Positions 1 through 7,085 of a DNA stretch of 18,693 nt are shown one piece after another (position 1 is the first letter of the stretch; the number at the start of each line of letters is the position of its first letter). The translations under genes and the position numbers were made by a program. Location of the stretch: positions 1 through 18,693 of the forward strand of contig CAZQXS010000070.1 of assembly GCA_964597275.1 (NCBI GenBank). The letters run 5' to 3'. The notes under the pieces were generated by a model. That model had not been told where the DNA came from. It did not search any database and saw only the letters and a program-made list of their open reading frames with translations. The DNA comes from UBA8110 sp964597275. Lineage in GTDB: Bacteria; SAR324; NAC60-12.

Positions 1-49
1 TTATTAAACAACTTTGTCGTGATTTGCTGACTTCTGAACTGGAAAAACC

Positions 50-973
50 ATGCCCACACCGAACCCCTACCTCGACCGCATCCTCGACCGCGCCCGCCGT
101 TCCGGGAAAGCCTTGGTGCTGCCCGAAGCCGACCCGCGCATGACGGAAGCCGCCGCCAAGCTCCAAGCTTCCGGAATCTCAGTGGTGGAGGTCAACCCCG
201 AACTGCCCCAGCGTCCAGAGGTGCAGGAGCGTGTGCTGGCGAAGAAGTTTGCCAAGGACTGGACAGCGGTTCAGGCGGAGGAATTCCTTGCCGCACCGTT
301 GCACACGGCGGCGATGATGGTTGCGCTTGGTGAGGCCGATGCCATGGTTGCCGGGGCGGTCAACACGACGGGGGACGTGATTCGCTCGGCGATTCGGCTG
401 GTGGGCGTGAAGCCGGAGGCCAAGTGGGTGTCGAGTTGCTTCTTGATGGTCGCGCCCGACGGTTCCCACGCCCGCACCTACGCGGACTGCGGGGTGATCC
501 CTGATCCCACCTCGGAGCAGTTGACCGCGGTTGGCGCAGAAGCCGCACACACGCACCAGCAGCTCACCGGAGAAACACCCAAGGTCGCCTTCCTGTCCTT
601 CTCCACCAAGGGCAGCGCCTCGCATCCGCTGGTGGACAAAGTGACCGAGGCCGTGCGCATTTTCGGGGAGCAACACGGGGGCTTGCTGCACGAGGGCGAG
701 TTGCAGTTTGACGCGGCGGTGGTTCCGGAAATCGCGGAGCGGAAGCTCAAGGACGGCGTGCTGGGTGGACGGGCGAACGTGCTGGTGTTTCCCGATCTCA
801 ACGCTGGGAACATCGCCTACAAGATCACGGAGCGGCTGGGCGGCTACCTCGCGTGGGGGCCGCTTTTGCAGGGACTCCAGCGGCCCGTCCACGACCTCTC
901 GCGGGGATGCAGTAGCGACGACATCTTCCTCGTCTCCGCGATTGCGCTGGCGCAGGTCGCCGAGACCGAATGA
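50..973 (+). CDS. pta: Phosphate acetyltransferase (phosphotransacetylase)
   Basis: Cytoplasmic enzyme that interconverts acetyl phosphate and acetyl-CoA. At 307 residues it is the short, single-domain Pta form. Visible family motifs are the N-terminal ALVLPEAD (21-28), SFSTKGSA (183-190), FPDLNAGNIAYK (247-258) and HDLSRGCSSDD (281-291). The last carries the Ser284/Arg285/Asp291 set that matches the catalytic Ser-Arg-Asp of characterised Pta enzymes. In-frame stops at 5, 20 and 35 rule out an upstream start, so ATG 50 is the first possible start; only a weak purine stretch precedes it. Organisms that use Xsc need Pta to convert its acetyl phosphate product to acetyl-CoA, and xsc lies about 11 kb downstream. 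This supports a sulfonate role, although pta could also serve general acetate metabolism. Its promoter lies at or beyond the left edge. The family call is firm; the pathway assignment is inferred from context. Confidence 0.93.
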   Translation: MPTPNPYLDRILDRARRSGKALVLPEADPRMTEAAAKLQASGISVVEVNPELPQRPEVQERVLAKKFAKDWTAVQAEEFLAAPLHTAAMMVALGEADAMVAGAVNTTGDVIRSAIRLVGVKPEAKWVSSCFLMVAPDGSHARTYADCGVIPDPTSEQLTAVGAEAAHTHQQLTGETPKVAFLSFSTKGSASHPLVDKVTEAVRIFGEQHGGLLHEGELQFDAAVVPEIAERKLKDGVLGGRANVLVFPDLNAGNIAYKITERLGGYLAWGPLLQGLQRPVHDLSRGCSSDDIFLVSAIALAQVAETE

Positions 974-991
974 AACGGTGTGAAAAAAAAC

Positions 992-1032
992 TTGCACAGC
1001 GATTTTATTTCTAATATTCTGGAAATTAGAAA
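992..1032 (+). promoter_or_regulatory. Predicted promoter and inverted-repeat operator of the arsI-like gene
   Basis: The pta-arsI spacer holds an 8-bp perfect inverted repeat, TTTCTAAT (1008-1015) and ATTAGAAA (1025-1032), in an AT-rich patch unlike the surrounding GC-rich DNA. A sigma70-like pair, TTGCAC (992-997) and TATTCT (1015-1020) with 17-nt spacing, places the -10 box inside the repeat, the usual layout for a repressor site. The -35 match is poor. The repeat differs from the TTTGAGA/TCTCAAA element near iclR and xsc, so a different regulator is expected. Confidence 0.4.
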
Positions 1033-1087
1033 ATATGACCGTCACGCAAGACGGTCCATTGCTCATCCATCAACCAAGGAGTGCCAA

Positions 1088-1497
1088 ATGAAACGCTTGC
1101 ACGTCAACCTCACCGTTGCGGACCTGCCCCGCGCCGTGGAATTCTACTCCAACCTGTTTGGGCAGGAAGCCTCGTCCGTGAAGTCGGACTATGCGAACTG
1201 GATGCTCGACGATCCGCGAGTGAACTTTGCCATTGCGTCACGAGGCGGAGAGCTTGGGGTCAATCACTTGGGGGTTCAGGTGGAAACCTCGCAGGAACTG
1301 TCTGAAATGTACATGCGGCTGGAGCAGGGCAAGCAGCCTGTTTTGGAAGAAGGCAACACCACCTGCTGCTACGCGAACTCGGACAAATCGTGGACGAACG
1401 ACCCGGACGGGGTCCGCTGGGAGGTGTTCCAGACGCATCGCCGCACCGATCACTATGGCGTGAACGCACCCGCCGCAGTGACGGCAGCGGCGGAGGG
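1088..1497 (+). CDS. ArsI/CadI-like vicinal-oxygen-chelate dioxygenase (3' end lost in gap)
   Basis: Small glyoxalase/bleomycin-resistance-fold protein; 136 complete codons are visible before the assembly gap. Its closest recognisable family is ArsI/CadI. ArsI is an Fe(II) dioxygenase that breaks the C-As bond of trivalent organoarsenicals. The expected features are present: candidate metal ligands His5, His60 and Glu112 (two His plus one Glu, as in ArsI), and a vicinal Cys93-Cys94 pair in the typical TTCCYA context that binds the arsenical in ArsI. The ending DPDGVRWEVFQ is also typical. ATG 1088 was chosen because AAGGAG (1076-1081) lies 6 nt upstream; the 36-codon in-frame extension to 980 crosses the promoter region. 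Members are about 140-160 residues, so little is missing. No arsR, arsM or arsenic efflux gene is in the window, so an arsenic substrate is not certain. It could be another VOC dioxygenase. Confidence 0.75.
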
Positions 1498-1597
1498 NNN
1501 NNNNNNNNNNNNNNNNNNNNNNNNNNNNNNNNNNNNNNNNNNNNNNNNNNNNNNNNNNNNNNNNNNNNNNNNNNNNNNNNNNNNNNNNNNNNNNNNN
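1498..1597. other. Assembly gap (100 N)
   Basis: Exactly 100 unknown bases, the conventional placeholder for a gap of unknown length. It removes the 3' end of the arsI-like gene and the convergent spacer to the leftward phyH gene. The flanks do not resemble each other, unlike those of the second gap, so the missing length cannot be judged. More genes could be hidden here. Confidence 0.97.
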
Positions 1598-1612
1598 GCG
1601 GGCCTGCTTAAC

Positions 1613-2476
1613 TCAAGTTGGTTCCGGAGCGGGCCGCTCTGCGGTCCAGAGGCGCGGGAAGAAATCGCTGTCCAGCGCATCGCCTTCACGGTGCCCCGCC
1701 GCCTCAAAAATCTCCCGCTCGCCCTTGGCCCAATCGCCGCGATGCCGGATGCGCCCGTCCTCGGCGGTCATCCGGAGTGAAAAGCGGCTGCGTGTTTTTT
1801 GCGGAATCACCCCCGCAGGCGAGCCGTGCAGGGTGCGCATGTCGAAGATCAGGCAGTCGCCCACCTCCATCTCGAAGGAAATCAGGTCGTACTGCTCCCG
1901 GTGTTGATCAATGTCCGGGGGCAATTCGTAATGGGAGCCGTTGACCCATCCGGCCCCTTGTGCGGCTTCGTGGTTGCGGAACCACACGCGCATGAAGAGT
2001 TTGTCCCACAAGTGGGAGCCTCGCACCAACTCAATGCCCTCGTCGCGTCCGGTCGCTTCCAGCGGCACCCACAGCACGCACATCGTGCCCTCAAAATCGA
2101 AGTAGGCGATGTCGTGATGCCACGGCGCACGGGATGCCGCTCCGGCCTCGCGCAGGAACCAGTTGTCCATCACGAGGTTGATGCGTGAGGCCTCCAGCAA
2201 CCGACCCGCCAGCGCCCCCGCCGGGGAGTTTCTCACAAATTCCTCAAACTCCGGAATCTGCGACCAGACCCAGAAATCCTCGAAGTACCGGGCGGAATCG
2301 CCCTCCTCCGTGCGCTCCTCGAACCGTGGACTCGGATCGGCCATGTCGCGGGCAATCCCCTGCCGCAACAGGTCAATCCACTTGGAACTGAAGAGGTTTT
2401 TGAGGTGAACCACTCCGTCTCGCCGATAGGTTTCGATATCGGAGGCAGAAAGGCTGGGAGTCGATATGAAATTCAT
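1613..2476 (-). CDS. PhyH-family Fe(II)/2-oxoglutarate dioxygenase (first copy)
   Basis: A 287-residue protein of the phytanoyl-CoA dioxygenase (PhyH) superfamily. These are non-haem iron oxygenases that use 2-oxoglutarate and O2 to hydroxylate an unactivated carbon. The iron facial triad can be seen: His120-x-Asp122 in APWHHDIAYF and distal His217 in RTLHGSP. The 2-oxoglutarate-anchoring Arg is likely within TRSRFSLR (Arg229 or Arg231). Length is normal for the family. ATG at 2476 has only a weak AAGG-like ribosome site. It lies on the same strand as iclR and 158 nt downstream of it, with a REPIN in between, so the two may be co-transcribed. The position inside an xsc/pta island suggests a sulfonate-related substrate; this is inferred. 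PhyH members also include ectoine and 2-aminoethylphosphonate hydroxylases, so the exact substrate cannot be read from sequence. Confidence 0.85.
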   Translation of the reverse strand: MNFISTPSLSASDIETYRRDGVVHLKNLFSSKWIDLLRQGIARDMADPSPRFEERTEEGDSARYFEDFWVWSQIPEFEEFVRNSPAGALAGRLLEASRINLVMDNWFLREAGAASRAPWHHDIAYFDFEGTMCVLWVPLEATGRDEGIELVRGSHLWDKLFMRVWFRNHEAAQGAGWVNGSHYELPPDIDQHREQYDLISFEMEVGDCLIFDMRTLHGSPAGVIPQKTRSRFSLRMTAEDGRIRHRGDWAKGEREIFEAAGHREGDALDSDFFPRLWTAERPAPEPT

Positions 2477-2494
2477 GTCTTTGCCTTTTTGCAG

Positions 2495-2619
2495 GCAGGG
2501 CTGTTAAGTGCTGGTTGGGAGGTTCACAATTTCGTTCGTCCTGAGCGTGTCGAAGGATACGAAATTGGGCTTCGACAGGCTCAGCCCGAACGGAAACACA
2601 GAGAACTGAACAGCCCTGC
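2495..2619. repeat. 11-bp inverted repeats bracketing a REPIN
   Basis: GCAGGGCTGTT (2495-2505) and its exact reverse complement AACAGCCCTGC (2609-2619) enclose the REPIN at 2533-2593. They may be part of a larger transposed unit, an extended transcript-end hairpin, or chance. Confidence 0.5.
2533..2593. repeat. REPIN-type palindrome, copy 1
   Basis: Two oppositely oriented REP-like halves: CGTTCGTCCTGAGCGTGTCG at the left and a reverse-complement half with CTTCGACAGGCTCAG and a final GAACGG at the right, around a short unrelated loop. It lies between iclR and phyH. Three other spacers in the window carry related elements. REP elements are non-autonomous and are usually mobilised by a RAYT (TnpA_REP) transposase encoded elsewhere; none is seen here. 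Confidence 0.85.
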
Positions 2620-2634
2620 TTGCTGCGAGGGGGG

Positions 2635-3417
2635 TCAGCCCAGAGCAGGCAGTTGGGCCAACTGCTCCGCGGCGTCCTGAAGGGTGGGGACAAACGTGGT
2701 CGCTTCCTGCAAGGACATCCGGGAGGTGGGGGCGTGGAAGGAGAGGGTGGCGAAGAGGCGGTTGCGCTCGTCCGTGATCGGCACGCCCACGCAGACCATG
2801 CCCTCGATGAACTCTTCCTTGTCCGTGCTGAAGCCCTGCTTGCTGATGGTTTCCAGTTCCTGCTCCAGTGCCTCCGGCTCCGTGATGGTTTGCGGCGTGC
2901 GGGGTGCCAGCGAGAGACGCTCGATCACCACCAGACGGCGCTTTTTGGGCAGCGAACTCAGGTAAATCTTCCCGGCTGAGGTGCAGTAGAGCGGCACCTC
3001 CGATCCCACCGGAAGCTGCATCTGCAAGGGCCAGTGGGTTTGCACGCGGTCGAAATAGACCATCTCGCTGCCTCGGGGCAGGGCGATGTTGCAGGTTTCG
3101 CCAATGGTCTCGGACAGCCGCTTGAGGATGGCGTGACGGGGCAGGCGGAAGCGCTCGTGACTCAACACCCCCTGCACCAAGGTGGCCAAGCGAGGTCCGG
3201 GCACCAGCCGCTTCCCGTCAAGTTGGCGCTCCAGAAACCCCTCACGCTCCAACACTCCGCAAAGCCGATGGATCGTGGCCTTGGGATAGTTCAGGATCTC
3301 GTTGAGGTCGGTGGCTGATTGCGGACGGTCAGATTGTGCGATCCCCTCCAGAATTTCCAAGAGCCGTAGCAGCGAGCCGCCTTCTTCCTTGGGCGTGGGC
3401 TTGTTTGGGCTTGACAT
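2635..3417 (-). CDS. IclR-family transcriptional regulator
   Basis: A 260-residue regulator with the classic IclR layout: an N-terminal winged helix-turn-helix (about 15-75; recognition region ATDLNEILNYPKATIHRLCG, 35-54) and a C-terminal effector-binding domain (about 85-255) with the family-typical CTSAGKIYL segment near 145-153. IclR proteins bind small catabolic intermediates and control neighbouring catabolic operons. It is divergent from the transporter operon and upstream of phyH on the same strand. The inverted repeat at 3450-3470 overlaps its predicted -10 box, implying autoregulation, and the same repeat recurs before xsc. ATG 3417 lacks a strong Shine-Dalgarno. The family call is firm; regulation of the sulfonate genes is inferred. 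Confidence 0.92.
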   Translation of the reverse strand: MSSPNKPTPKEEGGSLLRLLEILEGIAQSDRPQSATDLNEILNYPKATIHRLCGVLEREGFLERQLDGKRLVPGPRLATLVQGVLSHERFRLPRHAILKRLSETIGETCNIALPRGSEMVYFDRVQTHWPLQMQLPVGSEVPLYCTSAGKIYLSSLPKKRRLVVIERLSLAPRTPQTITEPEALEQELETISKQGFSTDKEEFIEGMVCVGVPITDERNRLFATLSFHAPTSRMSLQEATTFVPTLQDAAEQLAQLPALG

Positions 3418-3449
3418 GAGGGTGGTTCAGTCGCTAGGGTGATGCTCTT

Positions 3450-3470
3450 TTTGAGAATGATAGTCTCAAA
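3450..3470. promoter_or_regulatory. Candidate IclR operator, iclR/transporter divergent region
   Basis: Imperfect palindrome TTTGAGAA (3450-3457), N5, GTCTCAAA (3463-3470); 7 of the 8 half-site positions are symmetrical. The second copy at 11580-11600 has the same half-sites and the same 5-nt spacer. The location 33 nt upstream of the iclR start and over its predicted -10 box fits a repressor site controlling iclR and perhaps the divergent transporter operon. Confidence 0.65.
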
Positions 3471-3484
3471 TTCAGCACTTTCAA
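3457..3484 (-). promoter_or_regulatory. Predicted sigma70-type promoter of iclR
   Basis: On the minus strand, TTGAAA (complement of 3479-3484) and TATCAT (complement of 3457-3462) are separated by 16 nt. Both hexamers match the consensus well (5/6 and 4/6). The -10 hexamer covers the spacer of the inverted repeat at 3450-3470, so a protein bound there would block this promoter. Confidence 0.5.
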
Positions 3485-3560
3485 GGGGATTTTCCGGGGT
3501 TTGGTGGTAAGTGCCGAGGGATTGCAGAGATTCCAGCCGCTCTGGCGGTGCCCTTTGGGG

Positions 3561-3680
3561 GGCGATTTCAGCAGAGATTTCAGAATCCCCACGCGGCTTT
3601 CATTAGAATTGTCAACAACGCCAATCGGTTCTTTGAATGGGGTCAGCATCAAAAAAGTGCTGGCAACTTCTGAAATCGCC
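3561..3680 (+). repeat. GATTTCAG repeats in the leader of the transporter operon
   Basis: The 380-nt spacer between iclR (ending 3417) and the binding-protein gene (starting 3798) has no recognisable gene. It contains GATTTCAG at 3564-3571 and again at 3576-3583, and the reverse complement CTGAAATC at 3670-3677. With flanks, GGCGATTTCAG (3561-3571) pairs perfectly with 3670-3680 over 11 bp, and GATTTCAGAA (3576-3585) pairs with 3668-3677 over 10 bp. The two upstream arms therefore compete for one downstream arm. They may be protein-binding repeats or mutually exclusive RNA stems. I saw no convincing promoter for the rightward operon in this spacer. Confidence 0.5.
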
Positions 3681-3797
3681 GATAAACTTCAACACCCATA
3701 AGCACCAGAAGGCAGGAAGTCTCTTTTGGTGTCAAGCACCCGGTCATGGGGATCGGATTGCGGAGAGCATCGGGTAACACCCTCATTTGGAGCAAGC

Positions 3798-5873
3798 ATG
3801 CTTTATTCAAAAATGAAAAAAACCCTAGTTGGACTTGGCCTTGCCGCTGCGTCCACCCTGCTGCTTTCGGCAGCGAACACGGCTTGGGCCGGATGTCCGG
3901 CGGCAACCGTCGCAGACATGAAAGGCGTCAAGGCCGGAGCCTTCCCGCAGCAGTACGAACTCGCGGAGTTCGAGAAGCTGGCGGGTTGCAAAATGACCTT
4001 TCAGGGCAATCCAGACATTGCCAAGCTGAACGCAAAGATCCGGGGGAACCCCAGCAGCGTTCCTTCCGTCGCAGACCGACTGCCTTCGGAGCCGCTGGTT
4101 TATGCGCCCTATCACTCGATCGGCAATTACGGGGGCACGCTGGACGTGCTCTCCAACGCCACCGAGGCCGGGACTTCAGACTTTCTTTCCGTGCGTCACG
4201 TCAACCTGGTGCGCTACTCGGACGACCTTCAGACCATCGTTCCCAACGTGGCGAAGGGCTGGAAGTGGAACAGTGACTACACCCAGTTGACCTTCTACCT
4301 GCGCAAGGGGCACAAGTGGTCCGACGGCCACCCCTTCACCGCCGAGGACGTCAAGTTCTGGTACGACCATCTGGCACTGTCTCCACTGATCATGAAGAAG
4401 CCGAAGGACTACGTCCTCGTTGGTGGAAAACGGATGGAGGTCATGGTCATCGACGAGACCACGGTGAGGTTCTTTCTGCCGGCTCCCAAGCCGGGACTGC
4501 TGGCGCACTTTGCGTTTTCGTTTGCCCAGGGTTTCCAGCCCAAGCACTTTCTGGCTCCTTATCATCCGGCACTCAATCCGGATGCGGACAAGCTGGCGCA
4601 GAAGGCTGGGTTTGATAACGGCCTCTCGGTCATCAAGGCGTACTTTGGAAACTCTGACTGGACGGATACGCCCTCGCCGCTGCTGAATTCTCCGGACAAG
4701 GTGGCCAACCTGCCGGCTGATGTGATTCCGACATTGGAGAGTCACATCTACATCACGGATACCACTGAAGGGCGTCACCTTGTCGCCAACCCCTACTTCC
4801 ACATCGTGGACACGCAGGGCAACCAACTGCCGTACATCAGCGAGCAGGACGAGGTGTACAAGAACGACAACGAGCTGCGCATCCTCACGCTGGTCAACGC
4901 GGAGGCGGATTACAAGTCGCAGTCGTTGCAGCTGTCCTCGGCACCGATGCTGTTGGAGGGTCAGGAAAAAGGGGATTACACGATCTTCCTGAGACCGGAG
5001 ATCACCCTGTCTAACATCTCCTTCAACGTCACTCACGAGGATCTGGACAAGCGCAAGGTCTTCGGGGACCTGCGTTTCCGTCAGGCCATGTCCGTGGCGA
5101 TCAACCGGGACGAGATCAACGAGGTCGCACTCTTCGGGCTGGGCACTCCTCGGCAGTACACCGGGTTCTCGCCTCTGCCGGAGTTTGTTGACAAGAAGTG
5201 GAAAAGCCACATGATCCAGTACGATCCCGGCATGGCCAATGCCCTGCTGGATGAACTGGGCATGAAGGACACGGACGGTGATGGCACCCGCGAACTTCCC
5301 AATGGGAAAAAGCTGGTGGTGAACATGCAGTTCTCCACGCAGGGCATTGATCCGCAGATCGTGGAGATGGTCGGCCAGAACTGGGCCGAGGTGGGCATCA
5401 AGACCACGGTCAAGGAAGTCACCCCGGACGAGTACCGCTCCGCGCAGTCCGCCAACAAGTTGGATGTGGGCATGTGGCGCTCCAGTCAGCCCTTGAGCAT
5501 CGTGATGGGGAACAACGAGCTGTGGGTGCCTCCGTTTGAGAACTACTTCGGCCACCGCACCGGAATGCTGTGGGCGGAGTATGTGGACTCCAACGGCGCG
5601 AAGGGCGTGAAGCCCCCCGCCTACGTCATGCAGTTGATCGAGGATGTCAACGAGTTCCAGTCCACGGCCATCGGCTCGGCCCGCTTCAAGGAGTTGGGCA
5701 GCCGCATGGTCAAGAACATGACGGAGAACCTGCTCAAGATCGGTGTGGCTCAGAAGCCCGCTCCGATTTATCACCGCAATGCGCTGAAGAACTTTGTCGA
5801 GTTCAAGACGCATTCCTATGAGTACTACCGGACCTACCCGTACCGCGCCACTCAGTGGTATTTTGACGAGTAA
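3798..5873 (+). CDS. Large family-5 ABC-importer substrate-binding protein (DppA/OppA superfamily)
   Basis: Periplasmic solute receptor of 691 residues, much longer than DppA or OppA (about 535). It belongs to the SBP_bac_5 superfamily, which binds peptides, opines, nickel chelates or oligosaccharides. Residues 1-31 form a signal peptide (basic start, hydrophobic core, cleavage likely after NTAWA). An N-terminal extension (about 32-95) with Cys33 and Cys64 precedes the main domain; family-typical segments include LTFYLRKGHKWSDGHPFTAE and DLRFRQAMSVAINRDEI. ATG 3798 was preferred because GGAG (3789-3792) lies 5 nt upstream; ATG 3813 is an alternative that also gives a good signal peptide. Permeases and ATPases follow directly. 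Size resembles the large agpA-like binding proteins, but ligand prediction is not possible from sequence. In this cluster I infer an organosulfonate or its conjugate. Confidence 0.9.
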   Translation: MLYSKMKKTLVGLGLAAASTLLLSAANTAWAGCPAATVADMKGVKAGAFPQQYELAEFEKLAGCKMTFQGNPDIAKLNAKIRGNPSSVPSVADRLPSEPLVYAPYHSIGNYGGTLDVLSNATEAGTSDFLSVRHVNLVRYSDDLQTIVPNVAKGWKWNSDYTQLTFYLRKGHKWSDGHPFTAEDVKFWYDHLALSPLIMKKPKDYVLVGGKRMEVMVIDETTVRFFLPAPKPGLLAHFAFSFAQGFQPKHFLAPYHPALNPDADKLAQKAGFDNGLSVIKAYFGNSDWTDTPSPLLNSPDKVANLPADVIPTLESHIYITDTTEGRHLVANPYFHIVDTQGNQLPYISEQDEVYKNDNELRILTLVNAEADYKSQSLQLSSAPMLLEGQEKGDYTIFLRPEITLSNISFNVTHEDLDKRKVFGDLRFRQAMSVAINRDEINEVALFGLGTPRQYTGFSPLPEFVDKKWKSHMIQYDPGMANALLDELGMKDTDGDGTRELPNGKKLVVNMQFSTQGIDPQIVEMVGQNWAEVGIKTTVKEVTPDEYRSAQSANKLDVGMWRSSQPLSIVMGNNELWVPPFENYFGHRTGMLWAEYVDSNGAKGVKPPAYVMQLIEDVNEFQSTAIGSARFKELGSRMVKNMTENLLKIGVAQKPAPIYHRNALKNFVEFKTHSYEYYRTYPYRATQWYFDE

Positions 5874-5900
5874 GCCCGACAACCCTGAGAGTACAGGGTC

Positions 5901-5927
5901 GGGCGGAGCATCGTCCGGCCCTTTTTT
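5901..5927 (+). terminator. Intra-operon terminator/attenuator after the binding-protein gene
   Basis: GC-rich stem GGGC-GGA/TCC-GGCCC (5901-5921, one bulged base) followed by six T (5922-5927), 27 nt after the stop codon. An overlapping upstream hairpin (GCCCG 5874-5878 with CGGGC 5900-5904) shares bases with it. A partial terminator here would keep binding-protein transcript above permease transcript, a common arrangement in ABC operons. Confidence 0.7.
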
Positions 5928-5961
5928 GTTAATCACAGGATTTGCCAAAATCCCAGCATCC

Positions 5962-6026
5962 CCGTTCGTGCTGAGCCTGTCGAAGCATGAGCGGGGTTCT
6001 CCCTTCGACAAGCTCAGGGCGAACGG
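5962..6026. repeat. REPIN-type palindrome, copy 2
   Basis: Left half CCGTTCGTGCTGAGCCTGTC (continuing GAAGC) and right half CTTCGACAAGCTCAG ending in GAACGG form an inverted pair about 65 nt long. It lies between the terminator and the first permease gene and belongs to the same family as the elements at 2533, 17440 and 18521. Confidence 0.88.
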
Positions 6027-6074
6027 AGTTTCCGGAGTCGGAAAACCGTTTCAATCCTGATTCATTCAGCTTTC

Positions 6075-7082
6075 ATGGCAAAGTTCCTCCAGTTCGTGTT
6101 CATGCGGGCCGTGATGTCGGTCTTCACGCTGCTCATGGTGTCCCTGATCGTCTTCTCCCTGATGGAGTTGGTTCCGGGGAACTGTGCGGAACGCTACATC
6201 GCCTTCAAGAACACGCAGGGCCAGAACATCACGGTGGCCGACATCCAGGCGGAGGAACAGCGCCTCGGCCTTGACCGTCCGTTTGTGGTGCGGGCCTTGA
6301 GTTGGATGGGGAGTGTGTTCTTCAAGGGCGAGTTCGGAGACAGCTGCATCCTGCGGCTCAACATCAACAACCTCCTGAGCGGCAAGGTCTGGATCAGCCT
6401 TGGCATCTGCCTGGCCGCGTTGTTCTTCTCGTATCTCGTCGCTATCCCCATTGGCATTTACTCGGCGGTTTCCCGGAATCCGATTGCCAACAACTCGGTG
6501 CGCCTCATCAGCTACCTCGGCCTTGCGCTGCCCAGCTTCCTGCTGGCGCTGATGATCATGCTCACAACCACGGTGCTGTTTGGCGAATCCATGTCCGGAC
6601 TGTTTTCCAAGGAGTATCGCGACGCCGCGTGGTCCTATGCGAAGTTCATGGACTTCCTCTCGCGGGCGTGGCTTCCGGTCTTCATCCTCGGCTGGGCCGC
6701 CACCGCCTTTGCCCTGCAAACGGTGCGGGCCTTGATGCTGGACGAGATCGGCAAGCTCTATGTCACCGCCGCTTCGGCGAGAGGTATTTCTGGCCGCAAG
6801 CTCCTCTGGCGCTACCCGGCGAAGCACTCGCTGGGTCCGGTGATCAACTCCCTCGGCTTCGACCTCAACCGCATTTTCAACGACCTGCCGGTGGTGGCGC
6901 TGATCATGACCCTCACCGAAATGGGCGCGTTGCTGATTGACGCGCTGGCGTTCTCGAACGACCAGCAGTTGGCCGGCGCCATTCTGGTCATCCTGACGGC
7001 CACGATCGTATTCATCAACTTTGTCACAGACATCATTCTGGCCCTGATGGACCCGCGGGTCCGTCAAGGGCTGATGGGGTAA
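6075..7082 (+). CDS. ABC transporter permease, DppB/OppB type
   Basis: Inner-membrane permease of 335 residues, the first of a heterodimeric pair. The N-terminal membrane helix (about 8-32, ending in MELVPG) is the hallmark start of DppB/OppB proteins. About six hydrophobic segments follow. The cytoplasmic EAA coupling loop lies near 229-250 (YVTAASARGISGRKLLWRYP), where the ATPases dock. ATG 6075 fits the usual DppB N-terminus. It is separated from the binding-protein gene by a terminator and a REPIN (201 nt) and ends 3 nt before the next permease gene, so those two are translationally close. The substrate is set by the binding protein and is unknown. Confidence 0.9.
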   Translation: MAKFLQFVFMRAVMSVFTLLMVSLIVFSLMELVPGNCAERYIAFKNTQGQNITVADIQAEEQRLGLDRPFVVRALSWMGSVFFKGEFGDSCILRLNINNLLSGKVWISLGICLAALFFSYLVAIPIGIYSAVSRNPIANNSVRLISYLGLALPSFLLALMIMLTTTVLFGESMSGLFSKEYRDAAWSYAKFMDFLSRAWLPVFILGWAATAFALQTVRALMLDEIGKLYVTAASARGISGRKLLWRYPAKHSLGPVINSLGFDLNRIFNDLPVVALIMTLTEMGALLIDALAFSNDQQLAGAILVILTATIVFINFVTDIILALMDPRVRQGLMG

Positions 7083-7085
7083 GCA

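Noticed and set aside
3609..3637. Promoter TTGTCA-N17-TTTGAA for the importer operon
   Set aside because: The -10 hexamer matches only half of the consensus; too weak to list as a feature.
3726..3797. Upstream in-frame start for the binding protein
   Set aside because: It would place 24 polar residues before a clear signal peptide; ATG 3798 has a GGAG site at proper spacing.
4176..6011. 611-codon open frame on the minus strand
   Set aside because: Lies antisense to the binding-protein gene, has no family-like sequence (His/Val/Leu/Arg-rich shadow composition) and is explained by high GC and codon bias of the real gene.
5930..6062. Near-inverted repeats AATCACAGGATT and AATCCTGATT flanking REPIN copy 2
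   Set aside because: The match needs a 2-nt gap and is short; it is likely chance, unlike the exact 11-bp arms around copy 1.
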